Origin: Rhizobium redzepovicii
GTDB lineage: Bacteria; Pseudomonadota; Alphaproteobacteria; Rhizobiales; Rhizobiaceae
NCBI RefSeq assembly: GCF_019793435.1
Contig: NZ_JAILYH010000031.1
Span: 1 to 42,720 of the forward strand
Reading direction: 5' to 3'
DNA length: 42,720 nt
Shown: positions 8,495-16,824 of the stretch, piece by piece
How positions within the stretch are numbered: the first letter of the stretch is position 1
How the letters are laid out: every line of letters starts with the position of its first letter
The notes under the pieces: generated by a model
What the model was told of the DNA's origin: nothing
Seen by the model: the letters and a program-made list of their open reading frames with translations, nothing else
The model's database searches: none
Made by a program: the position numbers and the translations under genes

Positions 8495-10762
8495 CTAAAG
8501 GGGAATATTGTGGCTCTCGGCGAAGCGGGCAAGCACCTCGCGCATCGGCGTCGTGGCGTGGACATCGTCCAGCACCTCGGCCATCGCCGTTGCCAGCGCC
8601 CCGACATCGAGCCCGAGCAGCATCGCCTTCACCGGTCCGATCGAGGCCGGCGACATCGAGATCGAGCGGAAGCCGATGCCGAGCAGCGCCATTGCCGAGA
8701 TGGGCTTGCTGGCGAGTTCGCCGCAAAGCGTCACCGGCGTCCTGTTCCGATCGGCGCCGCGCACGATGTCGCGCAGAATGCGCAAAAACGGTTTGCCGAG
8801 CGGGTCGAACCGGTCCGAGACCCGCGCATTGCCGCGATCGACCGCCATCGAGAACTGGAAAAGGTCGTTCGAACCGACCGAAACGAAATCCACCGCCTCC
8901 ATCAGCTCGTCGAGCTGCCAAAGCAGTGCAGGCACCTCCAGCATCGCTCCGAATTGCAGCTTGCGCGGCAGCCCGTGGCCGAAACGCGACAGATGCTGCA
9001 CTTCCTTCTGTAGCAGCTCGCGCACCACCTTCAGCTCGGAAACCTCGGTCACCATCGGCACCATCAGCTTCAGCTCGGTATCGGCCGAAGCCTTCAGGAG
9101 GGCGCGCAGCTGGGTGCGCAACAGCCCCGGCCGGTCGAGCGACAGCCGGATGGCGCGCCAGCCGAGTGCGGGATTTTCTTCCTCGTGACCGCGGAAATAG
9201 GGCACGACCTTGTCGCCGCCGATATCGAGCGTGCGGAAGGTGACGGGGCGGCCCGCCGCCTGTTTTATCACATTACGATAGAACTGCTCCTGCTCGTCCG
9301 CCTTCGGCATGGTGGAGGCGATCATGAACTGCAGTTCGGTGCGGAAGAGGCCAATGCCCTCGGCACCCGATTCCGAAAGCTGCGGCAGGTCGACCAACAG
9401 CCCGGCATTCATCATCAGCGCGATCCGCTGCCCATCCTTGGTCACCGGCTCGACGGCGCGCAGCGCCCGGAACTGCTCCTGCCGCCTGGCGCGGAAGCGA
9501 ACCTTTTCCTCGTAGGAACGTCGGTGATCGGCCATCGGCCTGAGATGCACATGCCCCTCGTCGGCGTCGATGATCACGGCATCGCCGTTCTCGGCGAGCG
9601 CCACGACACCGGCCGCCTGGCCGATAACCGGAATACCCATGGCCCGCGCAACGATCACCACGTGGCTCGTCACCGCGCCTTCTTCCAGCACCAGCCCGCG
9701 CACATTGGCGCGCGGATAATCGAGCAGCTCGGCCGCCCCCATGGCGCGCGCCAGGATGACCGCGTCGTTGGGGAAACCTTCGGCGGTCGTCCGCCCGGTA
9801 TACCCGGTCAATTGTCTGAGCAGCCGGTTCGCCAGATCCTCGAAATCATGCATGCGTTCGCGCAGATAGGGGTCGGTCAACCGCATCATCCGCGCCTTGG
9901 TGTCGCTCTGCACCTTCTCGACCGCCGCTTCCGCCGTCAGGCCGTTGCGGATCGCCTCCTCGAGCTTGCGGACCCAGCCCTGGTCATGCGCGAACATGCG
10001 ATAGGTTTCGAGCACCTCGCGGTGCTCGCCTTCCATCGACACGTCGCGGCGCGACAGCATGTCGTCGATCGAGATCCTGAGCGAGCCCATGGCTTCGGCG
10101 AGCCGCCGGATTTCCTTCTCCGCATCTTCGTTGAGCAGGTTGGTGACGACGATGCGCGGCTCGTGCAGCACGACGTAACCGAGGCCGATGCCGTCATTAT
10201 ACGTGTCGCCGTCGACGGTTACCGAACGCGTCAGGTCGAGTTCGAGGCCCGGCTTGGTGATCTTTTTCAGCTCGCCGGTGGCGATCATCTCGGCGAGCAC
10301 CATCGCCGTCGTCTCGAGCGCTTCCAGCTCTTCCTCGCGATAGGTACGGCTCGCCTTGTTCTGCACGACGAGAACGCCGAGCGAGCGCCCGGTCCGAAGG
10401 ATCGGCACGCCGAGGAAGGAATGGTAGATCTCTTCGCCGGTTTCCGGCAGGTAGCGGAACGCAGGATGCGACTGTGCGTCGGAAAGGTTCAGCGGCTGGG
10501 CCGAGGCAGCAATCGTGCCGACCAGGCCCTGCCCCATCTTCAATTGCGCCAGGTGCACGGCTTCGCGGTTGAGGCCTTCGGTGGCATAGAGTTCGAGCAC
10601 GCCATCGGCGCGCAGCACGTAAACCGAGCAGACCTCGGCCACCATGTTACCGGCGATCTGGCGGACGATCCGGTCAAGACGATCCTGCGGCTCCAGCGGC
10701 TCCGCCATCAACTCGCGCAACCGCCTGAGCAGCACGCGCGGACCGCCGGAAAGGTCTCTCAT
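8495..10762 (-). CDS. ptsP: Phosphoenolpyruvate-protein phosphotransferase, EI-Ntr type
   Basis: First enzyme of the nitrogen-related phosphotransferase system. It takes phosphate from PEP and passes it to NPr and then EIIA-Ntr, a regulatory relay that in rhizobia and relatives affects K+ transport, carbon storage and nitrogen metabolism. It has 755 aa. Order: N-terminal GAF domain (about 20-165, the feature that separates EI-Ntr from sugar EI), a PEP-utiliser N domain, the swivelling phospho-His domain with TSHVVIVARAMGIPVI (active-site His about 367), and the C-terminal TIM barrel with GIGLFRTELQFM and the VSVGSNDL region. The GAF domain is the likely sensor; glutamine is the known ligand in some homologues. 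It lies 89 bp downstream of lysC and 29 bp before prfA, a probable transcription unit. Confidence 0.96.
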   Translation of the reverse strand: MRDLSGGPRVLLRRLRELMAEPLEPQDRLDRIVRQIAGNMVAEVCSVYVLRADGVLELYATEGLNREAVHLAQLKMGQGLVGTIAASAQPLNLSDAQSHPAFRYLPETGEEIYHSFLGVPILRTGRSLGVLVVQNKASRTYREEELEALETTAMVLAEMIATGELKKITKPGLELDLTRSVTVDGDTYNDGIGLGYVVLHEPRIVVTNLLNEDAEKEIRRLAEAMGSLRISIDDMLSRRDVSMEGEHREVLETYRMFAHDQGWVRKLEEAIRNGLTAEAAVEKVQSDTKARMMRLTDPYLRERMHDFEDLANRLLRQLTGYTGRTTAEGFPNDAVILARAMGAAELLDYPRANVRGLVLEEGAVTSHVVIVARAMGIPVIGQAAGVVALAENGDAVIIDADEGHVHLRPMADHRRSYEEKVRFRARRQEQFRALRAVEPVTKDGQRIALMMNAGLLVDLPQLSESGAEGIGLFRTELQFMIASTMPKADEQEQFYRNVIKQAAGRPVTFRTLDIGGDKVVPYFRGHEEENPALGWRAIRLSLDRPGLLRTQLRALLKASADTELKLMVPMVTEVSELKVVRELLQKEVQHLSRFGHGLPRKLQFGAMLEVPALLWQLDELMEAVDFVSVGSNDLFQFSMAVDRGNARVSDRFDPLGKPFLRILRDIVRGADRNRTPVTLCGELASKPISAMALLGIGFRSISMSPASIGPVKAMLLGLDVGALATAMAEVLDDVHATTPMREVLARFAESHNIPL

Positions 10763-10851
10763 GGCGTCTCAAGCTCCCGAAACAAAGCACTCAGTCCCGG
10801 CGGGCCGGCCCTCGTCTCCTCAACCTGAAGGGGCAGGCCGCCCACTGGGAA

Positions 10852-12126
10852 TCAATTCTTATCCAGACCGTAGCAGGAATGCAAAGTCCTGACAGCCAGT
10901 TCCGCATAAGGACCGTCGATCAGGATGGAAATCTTGATCTCGGAGGTGGTGATCGCCTTGATGTTGATGCCTTTTTCGGCAAGTGCACGAAATGCGGTAG
11001 CGGCAACGCCGGCGTGACTGCGCATGCCGATGCCGATGACCGAGACTTTCACCAGCCCCGATTCGTTCTGCACGACATCGTAGCCGATCTTCTCCTTATG
11101 GTCGCTAAGCACCTTGATCGCCTTCTCGACGTCGCCCGATGGCACCGTGAAGGTCATGTCGGTCTTCGACCCGTCCTCGGAGATATTCTGGACGATCATG
11201 TCGACATTGATATGGGATTCGGCGAGCGGCCCGAAGATCGCCGCGGAGACGCCCGGCCGGTCGGCAAGACGGCGAAGCGAGATCTGAGCCTCATCCTTGG
11301 CATAGGCGATGCCGGTGACTACTTCCTGTTCCACGATTTCATCCTCGTCACAAATCAGCGTTCCGGGCGGGTTTAGCAGATCGCCCATGCCCGGAGCATC
11401 GGGATCTTCGAATGACGAGCGCACGAAGGTGCGCACCTTGTGCACCATGGCGAGCTCGACCGAGCGCACCTGCAGCACCTTGGCACCGAGCGAGGCCATT
11501 TCGAGCATTTCCTCGAAGGCGATCTTCTTCAGCCTGCGCGCCTTCGGCACGATGCGCGGATCGGTTGTGTAGACGCCGTCGACATCTGTATAGATATCGC
11601 AGCGATCCGCCTTGACAGCCGCCGCGATCGCGACGGCCGAGGTGTCCGATCCGCCGCGGCCAAGCGTCGCGAGCCGGTTGTCGGGTCCCAGTCCCTGGAA
11701 GCCGGCGATGACGGCAACCTGCCCCTCGCCCATCCGCTTGACGATGTCGGAACCGTCGATCTCCATGATCCGCGCCGCGCCATGGGCGTTATCGGTGCGG
11801 ATCGGGATCTGCCATCCCTGCCAAGAGCGCGCATTGATATCCATCGCCTGCAAAGCGATCGCCAGCAGTCCCGAGGTTACCTGCTCGCCGGAAGCGACCA
11901 CCGCGTCATATTCGCGCGCATCGTAAAACGGCGAATTGGCGCCGATCACCTTCGGCATGCCCTGCACCCAGCCGACCAGCTCATTGGTCTTGCCGGACAT
12001 GGCCGACACCACCACCGCCACCTCGTGGCCGGCGTCGACTTCGCGTTTGACATGGCGGGCGACGTTCTTGATGCGGTCCAGGTCAGCGACGGACGTGCCG
12101 CCGAATTTCATTACGATGCGTGCCAT
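10852..12126 (-). CDS. lysC: Aspartate kinase
   Basis: Phosphorylates L-aspartate, the committed step toward lysine, threonine, methionine and diaminopimelate. It has 424 aa. The N-terminal KFGGTSV nucleotide/substrate motif (residues 8-14) opens the amino-acid kinase domain (to about 245), and TLGRGGSDTSAVAIA is also present. Two ACT domains follow (about 265-420) with NVDMIVQNIS and the GIGMRSHAGVAATAFRALAE segment, so allosteric feedback by lysine and/or threonine is expected. It is a monofunctional enzyme with no homoserine dehydrogenase fusion. No lysine riboswitch is visible upstream. The neighbouring ptsP is a common alphaproteobacterial arrangement. Confidence 0.97.
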   Translation of the reverse strand: MARIVMKFGGTSVADLDRIKNVARHVKREVDAGHEVAVVVSAMSGKTNELVGWVQGMPKVIGANSPFYDAREYDAVVASGEQVTSGLLAIALQAMDINARSWQGWQIPIRTDNAHGAARIMEIDGSDIVKRMGEGQVAVIAGFQGLGPDNRLATLGRGGSDTSAVAIAAAVKADRCDIYTDVDGVYTTDPRIVPKARRLKKIAFEEMLEMASLGAKVLQVRSVELAMVHKVRTFVRSSFEDPDAPGMGDLLNPPGTLICDEDEIVEQEVVTGIAYAKDEAQISLRRLADRPGVSAAIFGPLAESHINVDMIVQNISEDGSKTDMTFTVPSGDVEKAIKVLSDHKEKIGYDVVQNESGLVKVSVIGIGMRSHAGVAATAFRALAEKGINIKAITTSEIKISILIDGPYAELAVRTLHSCYGLDKN

Positions 12127-12422
12127 ATGCCTCTACCACGACTGGCGCCGGGAAAGCGGAAAACCGGACCCGGCATCACGAAAGCTCTGGGGCGGACCGC
12201 TTGGCCGGAGAGCCGGCTCCCGACTTCTGGAACCGCTCTAAAAGCCCGGGTCCCCAAGGCCCCAAGTTGCGGCGTCTCTTAGCGAGTTTGGCGGGGGGAG
12301 GCAAGCGCGCACGACAAAAGCGGTTGGCGAGCAGCTCCGCGCTCCTCAGTCCTCTGGTCCGCGCCCCTTGACTTATGCCTCCGATCGTCCGACTTCACAT
12401 CCTGCGAACGAAGGAGTGGACG
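12127..12422. promoter_or_regulatory. Divergent intergenic region between lysC and ubiG
   Basis: 296 bp that should contain both promoters. A TTGACT at 12368-12373 is a -35 candidate for ubiG, but the following -10 is poor. The part next to lysC (about 12150-12185, with GGAAAACCGGACCCGGCATCAC) loosely resembles the intergenic repeat seen elsewhere in the window but is too degraded to call. No gene is supported here. Confidence 0.35.
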
Positions 12423-13169
12423 ATGACGGAAGGCGCCAGAAGCACGATCGACCAGGGCGAAGTGGACCGCTTCTCGGCGATGGCAGCGGAATGGTGGAGC
12501 CCGACCGGCAAGTTCAAACCGCTGCACAAATTCAATCCCGTCCGCCTCGCCTATATAAGAGACAAGGCCTGCGAGAATTTCGGCCGTGATCCGAAGAGCG
12601 CGCGTCCGCTGGAAGGTCTGCGCGTGCTTGATATCGGCTGCGGCGGCGGCCTGTTGTCCGAACCTGTCGCCCGCATGGGCGCTTCCGTCACCGGCGCCGA
12701 TCCGTCCGAGAAGAATATCGGCATCGCCTCGACCCATGCCAAGGCCTCCGGCGTTTCGGTCGACTATCGCGCCGTCACCGCCGAGGAGCTCGCCGACGCC
12801 GGCGAAACCTTTGATATCGTTCTGAACATGGAAGTGGTCGAGCACGTCGCCGACGTCGAATTCTTCATGACGACCTGCGCAAAAATGGTCCGCCCTGGTG
12901 GCCTGATCTTCGTTGCGACCATCAACCGCACGATGAAGGCGGCAGCCCTTGCCATCTTCGCCGCCGAGAATATTCTGCGCTGGCTGCCGCGCGGCACCCA
13001 CCAATATGAGAAGCTGGTGCGCCCAGAAGAGCTGGAAAGGCCATTGACGGCAAGCGGCATCGAGATCACCGACCGCACCGGTGTCTTCTTCAATCCGCTG
13101 TCGAACCAATGGAACCTGTCCAAAGATATGGACGTGAATTATATGCTGTTGGCCAAGCGGTCTGCATAA
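12423..13169 (+). CDS. ubiG: Ubiquinone biosynthesis O-methyltransferase
   Basis: SAM-dependent enzyme that performs both O-methylations of the ubiquinone ring at the membrane surface. It has 248 aa. The class I methyltransferase fold shows motif I VLDIGCGGGLLSEPVAR (about residues 63-79), an acidic ribose ligand in GADPSEKNI, and the post-I segment FDIVLNMEVVEHV. Start ATG 12423 is preceded by GAAGGAG; an upstream in-frame ATG at 12375 has no such site. It converges on the DUF1178 gene with only 28 bp between stops and no terminator that I can see. Confidence 0.96.
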   Translation: MTEGARSTIDQGEVDRFSAMAAEWWSPTGKFKPLHKFNPVRLAYIRDKACENFGRDPKSARPLEGLRVLDIGCGGGLLSEPVARMGASVTGADPSEKNIGIASTHAKASGVSVDYRAVTAEELADAGETFDIVLNMEVVEHVADVEFFMTTCAKMVRPGGLIFVATINRTMKAAALAIFAAENILRWLPRGTHQYEKLVRPEELERPLTASGIEITDRTGVFFNPLSNQWNLSKDMDVNYMLLAKRSA

Positions 13170-13197
13170 CTCCACCGGAAGGCCAGACGCGCGGACG

Positions 13198-13626
13198 TCA
13201 GTTCACATCCTCGGGCAACACGGGAATGGCAGCAATCTCGATGCCCTCTTCGAGCAGCGCCTGCGCCTCGTCGACCGTCGCCTGGCCGATAATGCCGCGG
13301 GCATCCGCCTCGCCATAATGGATCTTGCGGGCTTCCTCGGGAAACTGCGTGCCGACATCCTCGGAATTGGCCTTGACCGCCGCGACCGCTTGCTTGAGCT
13401 TTTGCAGTGCCTCCTGGCGCATGGCATCCATCGCCAGCGTCTGCCTCTCGTCCTTCCTGCGTGCCGTCGATACCGAAGGTGCCATCAACAGCTTGGAGAC
13501 GGCGGCGGAATGGCAGACCGGGCAGGTCAAGAAACCGGTCGCGACCTGGCGGTCGAAATCGGCGCTTTCAGAAAACCAGCCTTCGAATTCATGGGCATTG
13601 TCGCAAGTGAGGGAATAGCGGATCAA
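13198..13626 (-). CDS. DUF1178 family protein
   Basis: 142 aa. The conserved N-terminus MIRYSLTC with a downstream CPVC (about residues 35-38) suggests a small metal-binding knuckle. The middle is basic and Gln/Lys-rich, and the C-terminus contains PEEARKIHYGEADARGIIG and an acidic tail. The family is widespread in Proteobacteria without an assigned function that I know. The start is TTG 13626, which overlaps the stop of the upstream amidase gene by 4 bp (TTGA) and has GGAGG about 9 nt upstream, inside the amidase coding sequence. Coupled translation ties it to the amidase/glutaredoxin group. Confidence 0.92.
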   Translation of the reverse strand: MIRYSLTCDNAHEFEGWFSESADFDRQVATGFLTCPVCHSAAVSKLLMAPSVSTARRKDERQTLAMDAMRQEALQKLKQAVAAVKANSEDVGTQFPEEARKIHYGEADARGIIGQATVDEAQALLEEGIEIAAIPVLPEDVN

Positions 13627-14480
13627 GCGGCGACGCCTCCGGCGACTGCCCCCGCAATCTTTTCGATCGAGAATTCCCGGCCGTTCCTGAGGTTCGGGAT
13701 CTTGTCATGCGCGGCCTTGACGGCGCTGGGGTCGATCTCGGCAATGATGACCGCCTCGCCGGTGGCGCCGGCCGAGGCCAGCACCGTGCCCCAGGGATCG
13801 ACGATCATCGAATGGCCGAAAGTCTCGCGCCCGTCCTCGTGCCGGCCGGCCTGCGCGGCGGCAATGACAAAGACGCCGTTCTCGATCGCGCGCGCCCTGA
13901 GGAGGATCTCCCAGTGCGCCTCGCCGGTCTGCTTGGTGAAGGCAGCCGGAACCGTCATCACCTCGGCACCGGCAACCGCCTGAGCGCGGAAGAGCGCCGG
14001 AAAACGCACGTCGTAGCAGATCGCAAAGCCCATTTCGGCAAAAGGCAGCGACAAGACGCGCGCCTCCGAGCCGGCCGTATAGGCGGCACTTTCACGCCAG
14101 CTCTCGCCATTGTCGAGGTCGACATCGAACATGTGGATCTTGTCGTAGCGATTGAGGATCCTGCCGTCGGGGCCGAACAGGAAGCCGCGATTGGCGATCT
14201 TACCATCGGCAAGGGCGATCGCGGTCGAGCCGACATGCATATGGATGCCGAGTTCCCGGGCGAGTTCGGAGCCGGTCTTGACGATGATGTCATGCGTCTC
14301 GTCTGTGAGCACCGCACGCGCCGCCGCGCGGTCGCGCTGCAGCATGCCGGTCATCTCAGGCGTCTGCACATAGGTCGCGCCCTGGGCGACAGCCTCGCGC
14401 ACCAGCCGCGCCATGGCGGCGGCGTTCTTAAGCGGGTCGACCCCGGAGCACATCTGGACGGCGGCGGCCTTGAAGCTCAT
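13623..14480 (-). CDS. Nitrilase-superfamily amidase (Nit1/YbeM-like)
   Basis: Carbon-nitrogen hydrolase of 285 aa with the Glu-Lys-Cys triad: E42 in PEMTG, K114 in YDKIHMFD, C155 in AICYDVRFP. The sequence is closest in feel to the Nit1/YbeM branch, whose known activity is hydrolysis of deaminated glutathione, a transaminase side product, rather than to nitrile-degrading enzymes. Start ATG 14480 gives the family N-terminus MSFKAAAVQM. It lies 10 bp downstream of a glutaredoxin gene and is coupled to DUF1178. That neighbourhood fits a glutathione-repair role, which is inference. Omega-amidase (Nit2) is the main alternative. Confidence 0.9.
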   Translation of the reverse strand: MSFKAAAVQMCSGVDPLKNAAAMARLVREAVAQGATYVQTPEMTGMLQRDRAAARAVLTDETHDIIVKTGSELARELGIHMHVGSTAIALADGKIANRGFLFGPDGRILNRYDKIHMFDVDLDNGESWRESAAYTAGSEARVLSLPFAEMGFAICYDVRFPALFRAQAVAGAEVMTVPAAFTKQTGEAHWEILLRARAIENGVFVIAAAQAGRHEDGRETFGHSMIVDPWGTVLASAGATGEAVIIAEIDPSAVKAAHDKIPNLRNGREFSIEKIAGAVAGGVAA

Positions 14481-14490
14481 CGGTTCGTCC

Positions 14491-14748
14491 TCAGGCCGCC
14501 AGCATTGGATCGAGCTTGCCGGCCCGATCGAGCGCAAACAGATCGTCGCAGCCGCCGATATGATCGGCGCCGATGAAGATCTGCGGAAAGGTGGTGCGGC
14601 CGTTCGACTTGCCGATCATTTCCTGGCGAAGGTCCGGTGAATATGTCGCATCGTGCTCGACGTAATCTACGCCCTTTTCTTCGAGAAGGGACTTGGCGCG
14701 GGTGCAATAGCCGCAGAACTGCCGCGTATAGATGGTGACGGGTACCAT
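14491..14748 (-). CDS. grxC: Glutaredoxin 3
   Basis: Small cytosolic thiol-disulfide oxidoreductase that uses glutathione. It has 85 aa from ATG 14748; longer in-frame extensions would add non-homologous residues. The redox motif is CGYC (residues 12-15) in RQFCGYCTRAK, with the cis-Pro in TFPQIFIG and the glutathione-binding GGCDDL near the C-terminus. Most class I glutaredoxins have CPYC, so the Gly is noteworthy, although both cysteines are kept. It is followed by the amidase gene after 10 bp and preceded by comF after 31 bp, so it is probably cotranscribed with both. Confidence 0.95.
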   Translation of the reverse strand: MVPVTIYTRQFCGYCTRAKSLLEEKGVDYVEHDATYSPDLRQEMIGKSNGRTTFPQIFIGADHIGGCDDLFALDRAGKLDPMLAA

Positions 14749-14779
14749 AATCTCTCCAGACGGATGCCGGGTATTTCTG

Positions 14780-15556
14780 TCATATAGGCTCGGAGAGAGC
14801 CCTTGCAAAGGTCAAAACCGTTATGTCGGCCGCACCTGCCTTGCGCAGCGTCCGGCTTGCCGCGGCGACCGTCGCTCCAGTCGTGTAGACGTCGTCGACG
14901 AGGACGATGCGCTTGCCGAAAATGTCGTTTTCGCAACCCTTGGCAATCGCGAAAGCGCTCCTGACATTATCCTCGCGCGCCTTCGCGCCGAGGCCGACCT
15001 GCTGGCTGGTGCGCTTGACGCGAATAAGCGTGGCGGCCAGCAGCGGCTTGCCTGACAGCCTTGCCATGTGACGGGCAAGTTCGGCTGCCTGGTTGAATTT
15101 GCGCGCCAGCATCCGGGTACGGTGCAGCGGCACCGGGATCAGCGTGTCGCAGCTTTCAACCGTCCCGTCGGAGGCGCGCAGCATCCAGGCGGCCATCATC
15201 GGCGCCAGATCGGTGCGATCGCGATATTTGAGCCGATGAACGAGATCACGCACCGCACGGTCGTGCGTTGCCGCCGACCGCAACCGGTCGAAGGGCGGCG
15301 GGTTAGCGATCGCCTCGGCGCTGAGGATGCCGGCGCCGAGATCGTGCGAGAAGGGAATGCCGAGCACCTCGCAATAGGGTCGTTCGATGAAGCGGATGCC
15401 GGACCAGCATTTCGCGCAGAGCCCGCGATGGCCGCCGGTGGAAATGCCGCAGACGGAACAGGCTGGCGGATAGAGAAAATCGGCAAGCGCCGAAAACGGC
15501 CGCAAGAGCTGCGCCCGCAAGAACTCCACCCGTGTTTCGCCATCGATCGGCCCCAT
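14780..15556 (-). CDS. comF: ComF family protein (phosphoribosyltransferase-like)
   Basis: 258 aa. The N-terminal part carries paired Cys motifs (CSVCG and LCAKCW, about residues 34-57) typical of the ComF double zinc ribbon. The C-terminal phosphoribosyltransferase domain has the PRPP loop VLVDDVYTTGATV. In naturally competent bacteria ComF helps DNA enter the cytosol. In rhizobia no competence role is established, and the protein may act in DNA or nucleotide metabolism. It is the first gene of the comF-grxC-amidase-DUF1178 run and is divergent from the methyltransferase gene at 15634. Confidence 0.93.
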   Translation of the reverse strand: MGPIDGETRVEFLRAQLLRPFSALADFLYPPACSVCGISTGGHRGLCAKCWSGIRFIERPYCEVLGIPFSHDLGAGILSAEAIANPPPFDRLRSAATHDRAVRDLVHRLKYRDRTDLAPMMAAWMLRASDGTVESCDTLIPVPLHRTRMLARKFNQAAELARHMARLSGKPLLAATLIRVKRTSQQVGLGAKAREDNVRSAFAIAKGCENDIFGKRIVLVDDVYTTGATVAAASRTLRKAGAADITVLTFARALSEPI

Positions 15557-15633
15557 GCGGCAGAGAGTAGCCTGTTCTCCGCGAAAGGAAAATCGCCTTG
15601 CCGCTGCTACAGAGCGGGATTAAGGACATCGTT

Positions 15634-16518
15634 ATGGAAACGATCTTCGATAAAACCCTGATCGCCGCGCATCGCCATCGCGCGCTTGCCAATAACGACC
15701 CGAAAGCCGCCTTCCTGCTCGATATCGCCGCCGAGGAAATGGCCGAGAGGCTTGCTGTGGTCGAGCGGACCTTCGAAACCGGCGTCGAACTGCATGGCAC
15801 GACCGGAGCCGCCGCCCGTGCCGCGTTGGCGACCGGCAAGATCGGCAGTATGATCCGTGTCGAAAGCGAGAAGGCCTATGCGACCCAAGGCGAAACCTTG
15901 ACCGAGGCGCCGCTCGAAGATGTGCCGCTCGAGCCGCAATCGACCAATCTCGTCCTTGCGCCACTTAGCCTGCACCTGACCAACGACACGCCTGGTGTTT
16001 TCATCCAGATCCGCCGCGCCCTTAAGCCGGACGGCCTGTTCCTGGCTGCGATCCCCGGTGCCGGCACGCTGCAGGAACTGCGCGACGTGCTGCTCGCCGC
16101 CGAGGTCGAGATGACAGGCGGCGCAAGCCCGCGCGTTATTCCCTTCGCCGATGTGCGCGATATCGGCAGCCTGATGCAGCGCGCCGGCTTCACGCTGCCG
16201 GTGATCGACGCGGAAAACTACACGGTACGCTATGATTCGCTCTTTCCGCTGATGCGGGATCTCCGAGCCATGGGCATGAGCAATCCGCTTGCCGCCCGCA
16301 GCCGCATACCGCTGACGCGTGCCTTCTTTCTGCGCGCGGCAGAGATCTACGCCGAGCGCTATTCAGATCCCGACGGACGTATTCGCGCGACCTTTTCGAT
16401 CATCTATGTCTCCGGGTGGGCTCCCCACGAGAGCCAGCAGAAGCCACTTCAGCCGGGTTCGGCCAAGGCACGCCTTGCCGATGCGCTCAACGTGGACGAG
16501 CACAAGCTCAGGCAATAG
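15634..16518 (+). CDS. Class I SAM methyltransferase-like protein, NDUFAF5/BioC branch
   Basis: 294 aa from ATG 15634, preceded by AAGGA at about 15622. The order of conserved segments (TIFDKTLIAAHRHRALA start, AERLAVVERTFETGVELHG, the LVLAPLSLHLTND turn, RRALKPDGLFLAAIPG, and the C-terminal MRDLRAMGMSN) matches the family that includes human NDUFAF5. That protein hydroxylates an arginine of the complex I NDUFS7 subunit. Motif I is degenerate: the usual acidic-Gly-x-Gly-x-Gly is replaced by ELHGTTGAAARA. A complex I assembly role through NuoB is plausible but inferred. A BioC-like function is less likely because no biotin genes are nearby. Confidence 0.85.
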   Translation: METIFDKTLIAAHRHRALANNDPKAAFLLDIAAEEMAERLAVVERTFETGVELHGTTGAAARAALATGKIGSMIRVESEKAYATQGETLTEAPLEDVPLEPQSTNLVLAPLSLHLTNDTPGVFIQIRRALKPDGLFLAAIPGAGTLQELRDVLLAAEVEMTGGASPRVIPFADVRDIGSLMQRAGFTLPVIDAENYTVRYDSLFPLMRDLRAMGMSNPLAARSRIPLTRAFFLRAAEIYAERYSDPDGRIRATFSIIYVSGWAPHESQQKPLQPGSAKARLADALNVDEHKLRQ

Positions 16519-16562
16519 AGCGCGACGCCGAAAACTGTGAGCGGTTTCGGACAACATCACGC
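16518..16562. repeat. RIME-like repeat, copy B (one module)
   Basis: Begins at the last base of the methyltransferase stop. An imperfect palindrome pairs GCGcGAcGCCGAAAAC with GTTTCGGACAACATCACGC around a TGTGAGCG loop. The core (CCGAAAAC, GTGAGCGGTTTCGG) matches the shared pattern of the other copies. It marks one side of the pilin segment, with copy C on the other side. Confidence 0.6.
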
Positions 16563-16587
16563 TGCAACAGTTGAGCCAACTGCTGCT

Positions 16588-16755
16588 TCAGTTGACGGTC
16601 ATATTGTTGTTGATCACGTTGAAGACGTTCTGCAAGGCGCCGGTGAAGAAGCCAAGGCCGGAGACGAGCGCGGTGCAAATGATAGCGGCGATCAAGCCGT
16701 ATTCGACCGCCGTCGCACCTGCGTCGTCCGCAAGAAATGCTTTAAAAATACGCAT
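16588..16755 (-). CDS. Flp family type IVb pilin
   Basis: 55-aa prepilin from ATG 16755 (MRIFKAFLADDAGATAVEYG). The short leader ends in DDAG, the conserved Gly processing site of the TadV/CpaA peptidase. It is followed by the Flp signature ATAVEYGLIAAII with Glu at mature position 5, and a hydrophobic helix. The mature pilin would be about 42 aa. Flp pilins normally sit beside tad/cpa secretion genes. None is in the window, so this is an orphan copy that would depend on a Tad apparatus elsewhere. The upstream gene on the same strand encodes a small membrane protein. Confidence 0.93.
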   Translation of the reverse strand: MRIFKAFLADDAGATAVEYGLIAAIICTALVSGLGFFTGALQNVFNVINNNMTVN

Positions 16756-16824
16756 TACCCCAACCCTTAGCGCAAACTGAAAGCAAACGAGCATTCCACG
16801 ACCATCACGTGATGGCCGGCATTT

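Noticed and set aside
9185..10828. A 547-codon open frame antisense to ptsP
   Set aside because: Composition (His, Arg, Gly, Asp) is that of antisense shadow frames, and the ptsP motifs are intact on the minus strand.
12150..12185. Sixth copy of the RIME-like repeat upstream of lysC
   Set aside because: Only a short GGAAAACCGG...GGCATCAC likeness; the arms do not pair well enough to call it.
12127..12422. Lysine riboswitch or leader peptide upstream of lysC
   Set aside because: No L-box-like conserved segments and no short Lys-rich ORF followed by alternative hairpins.
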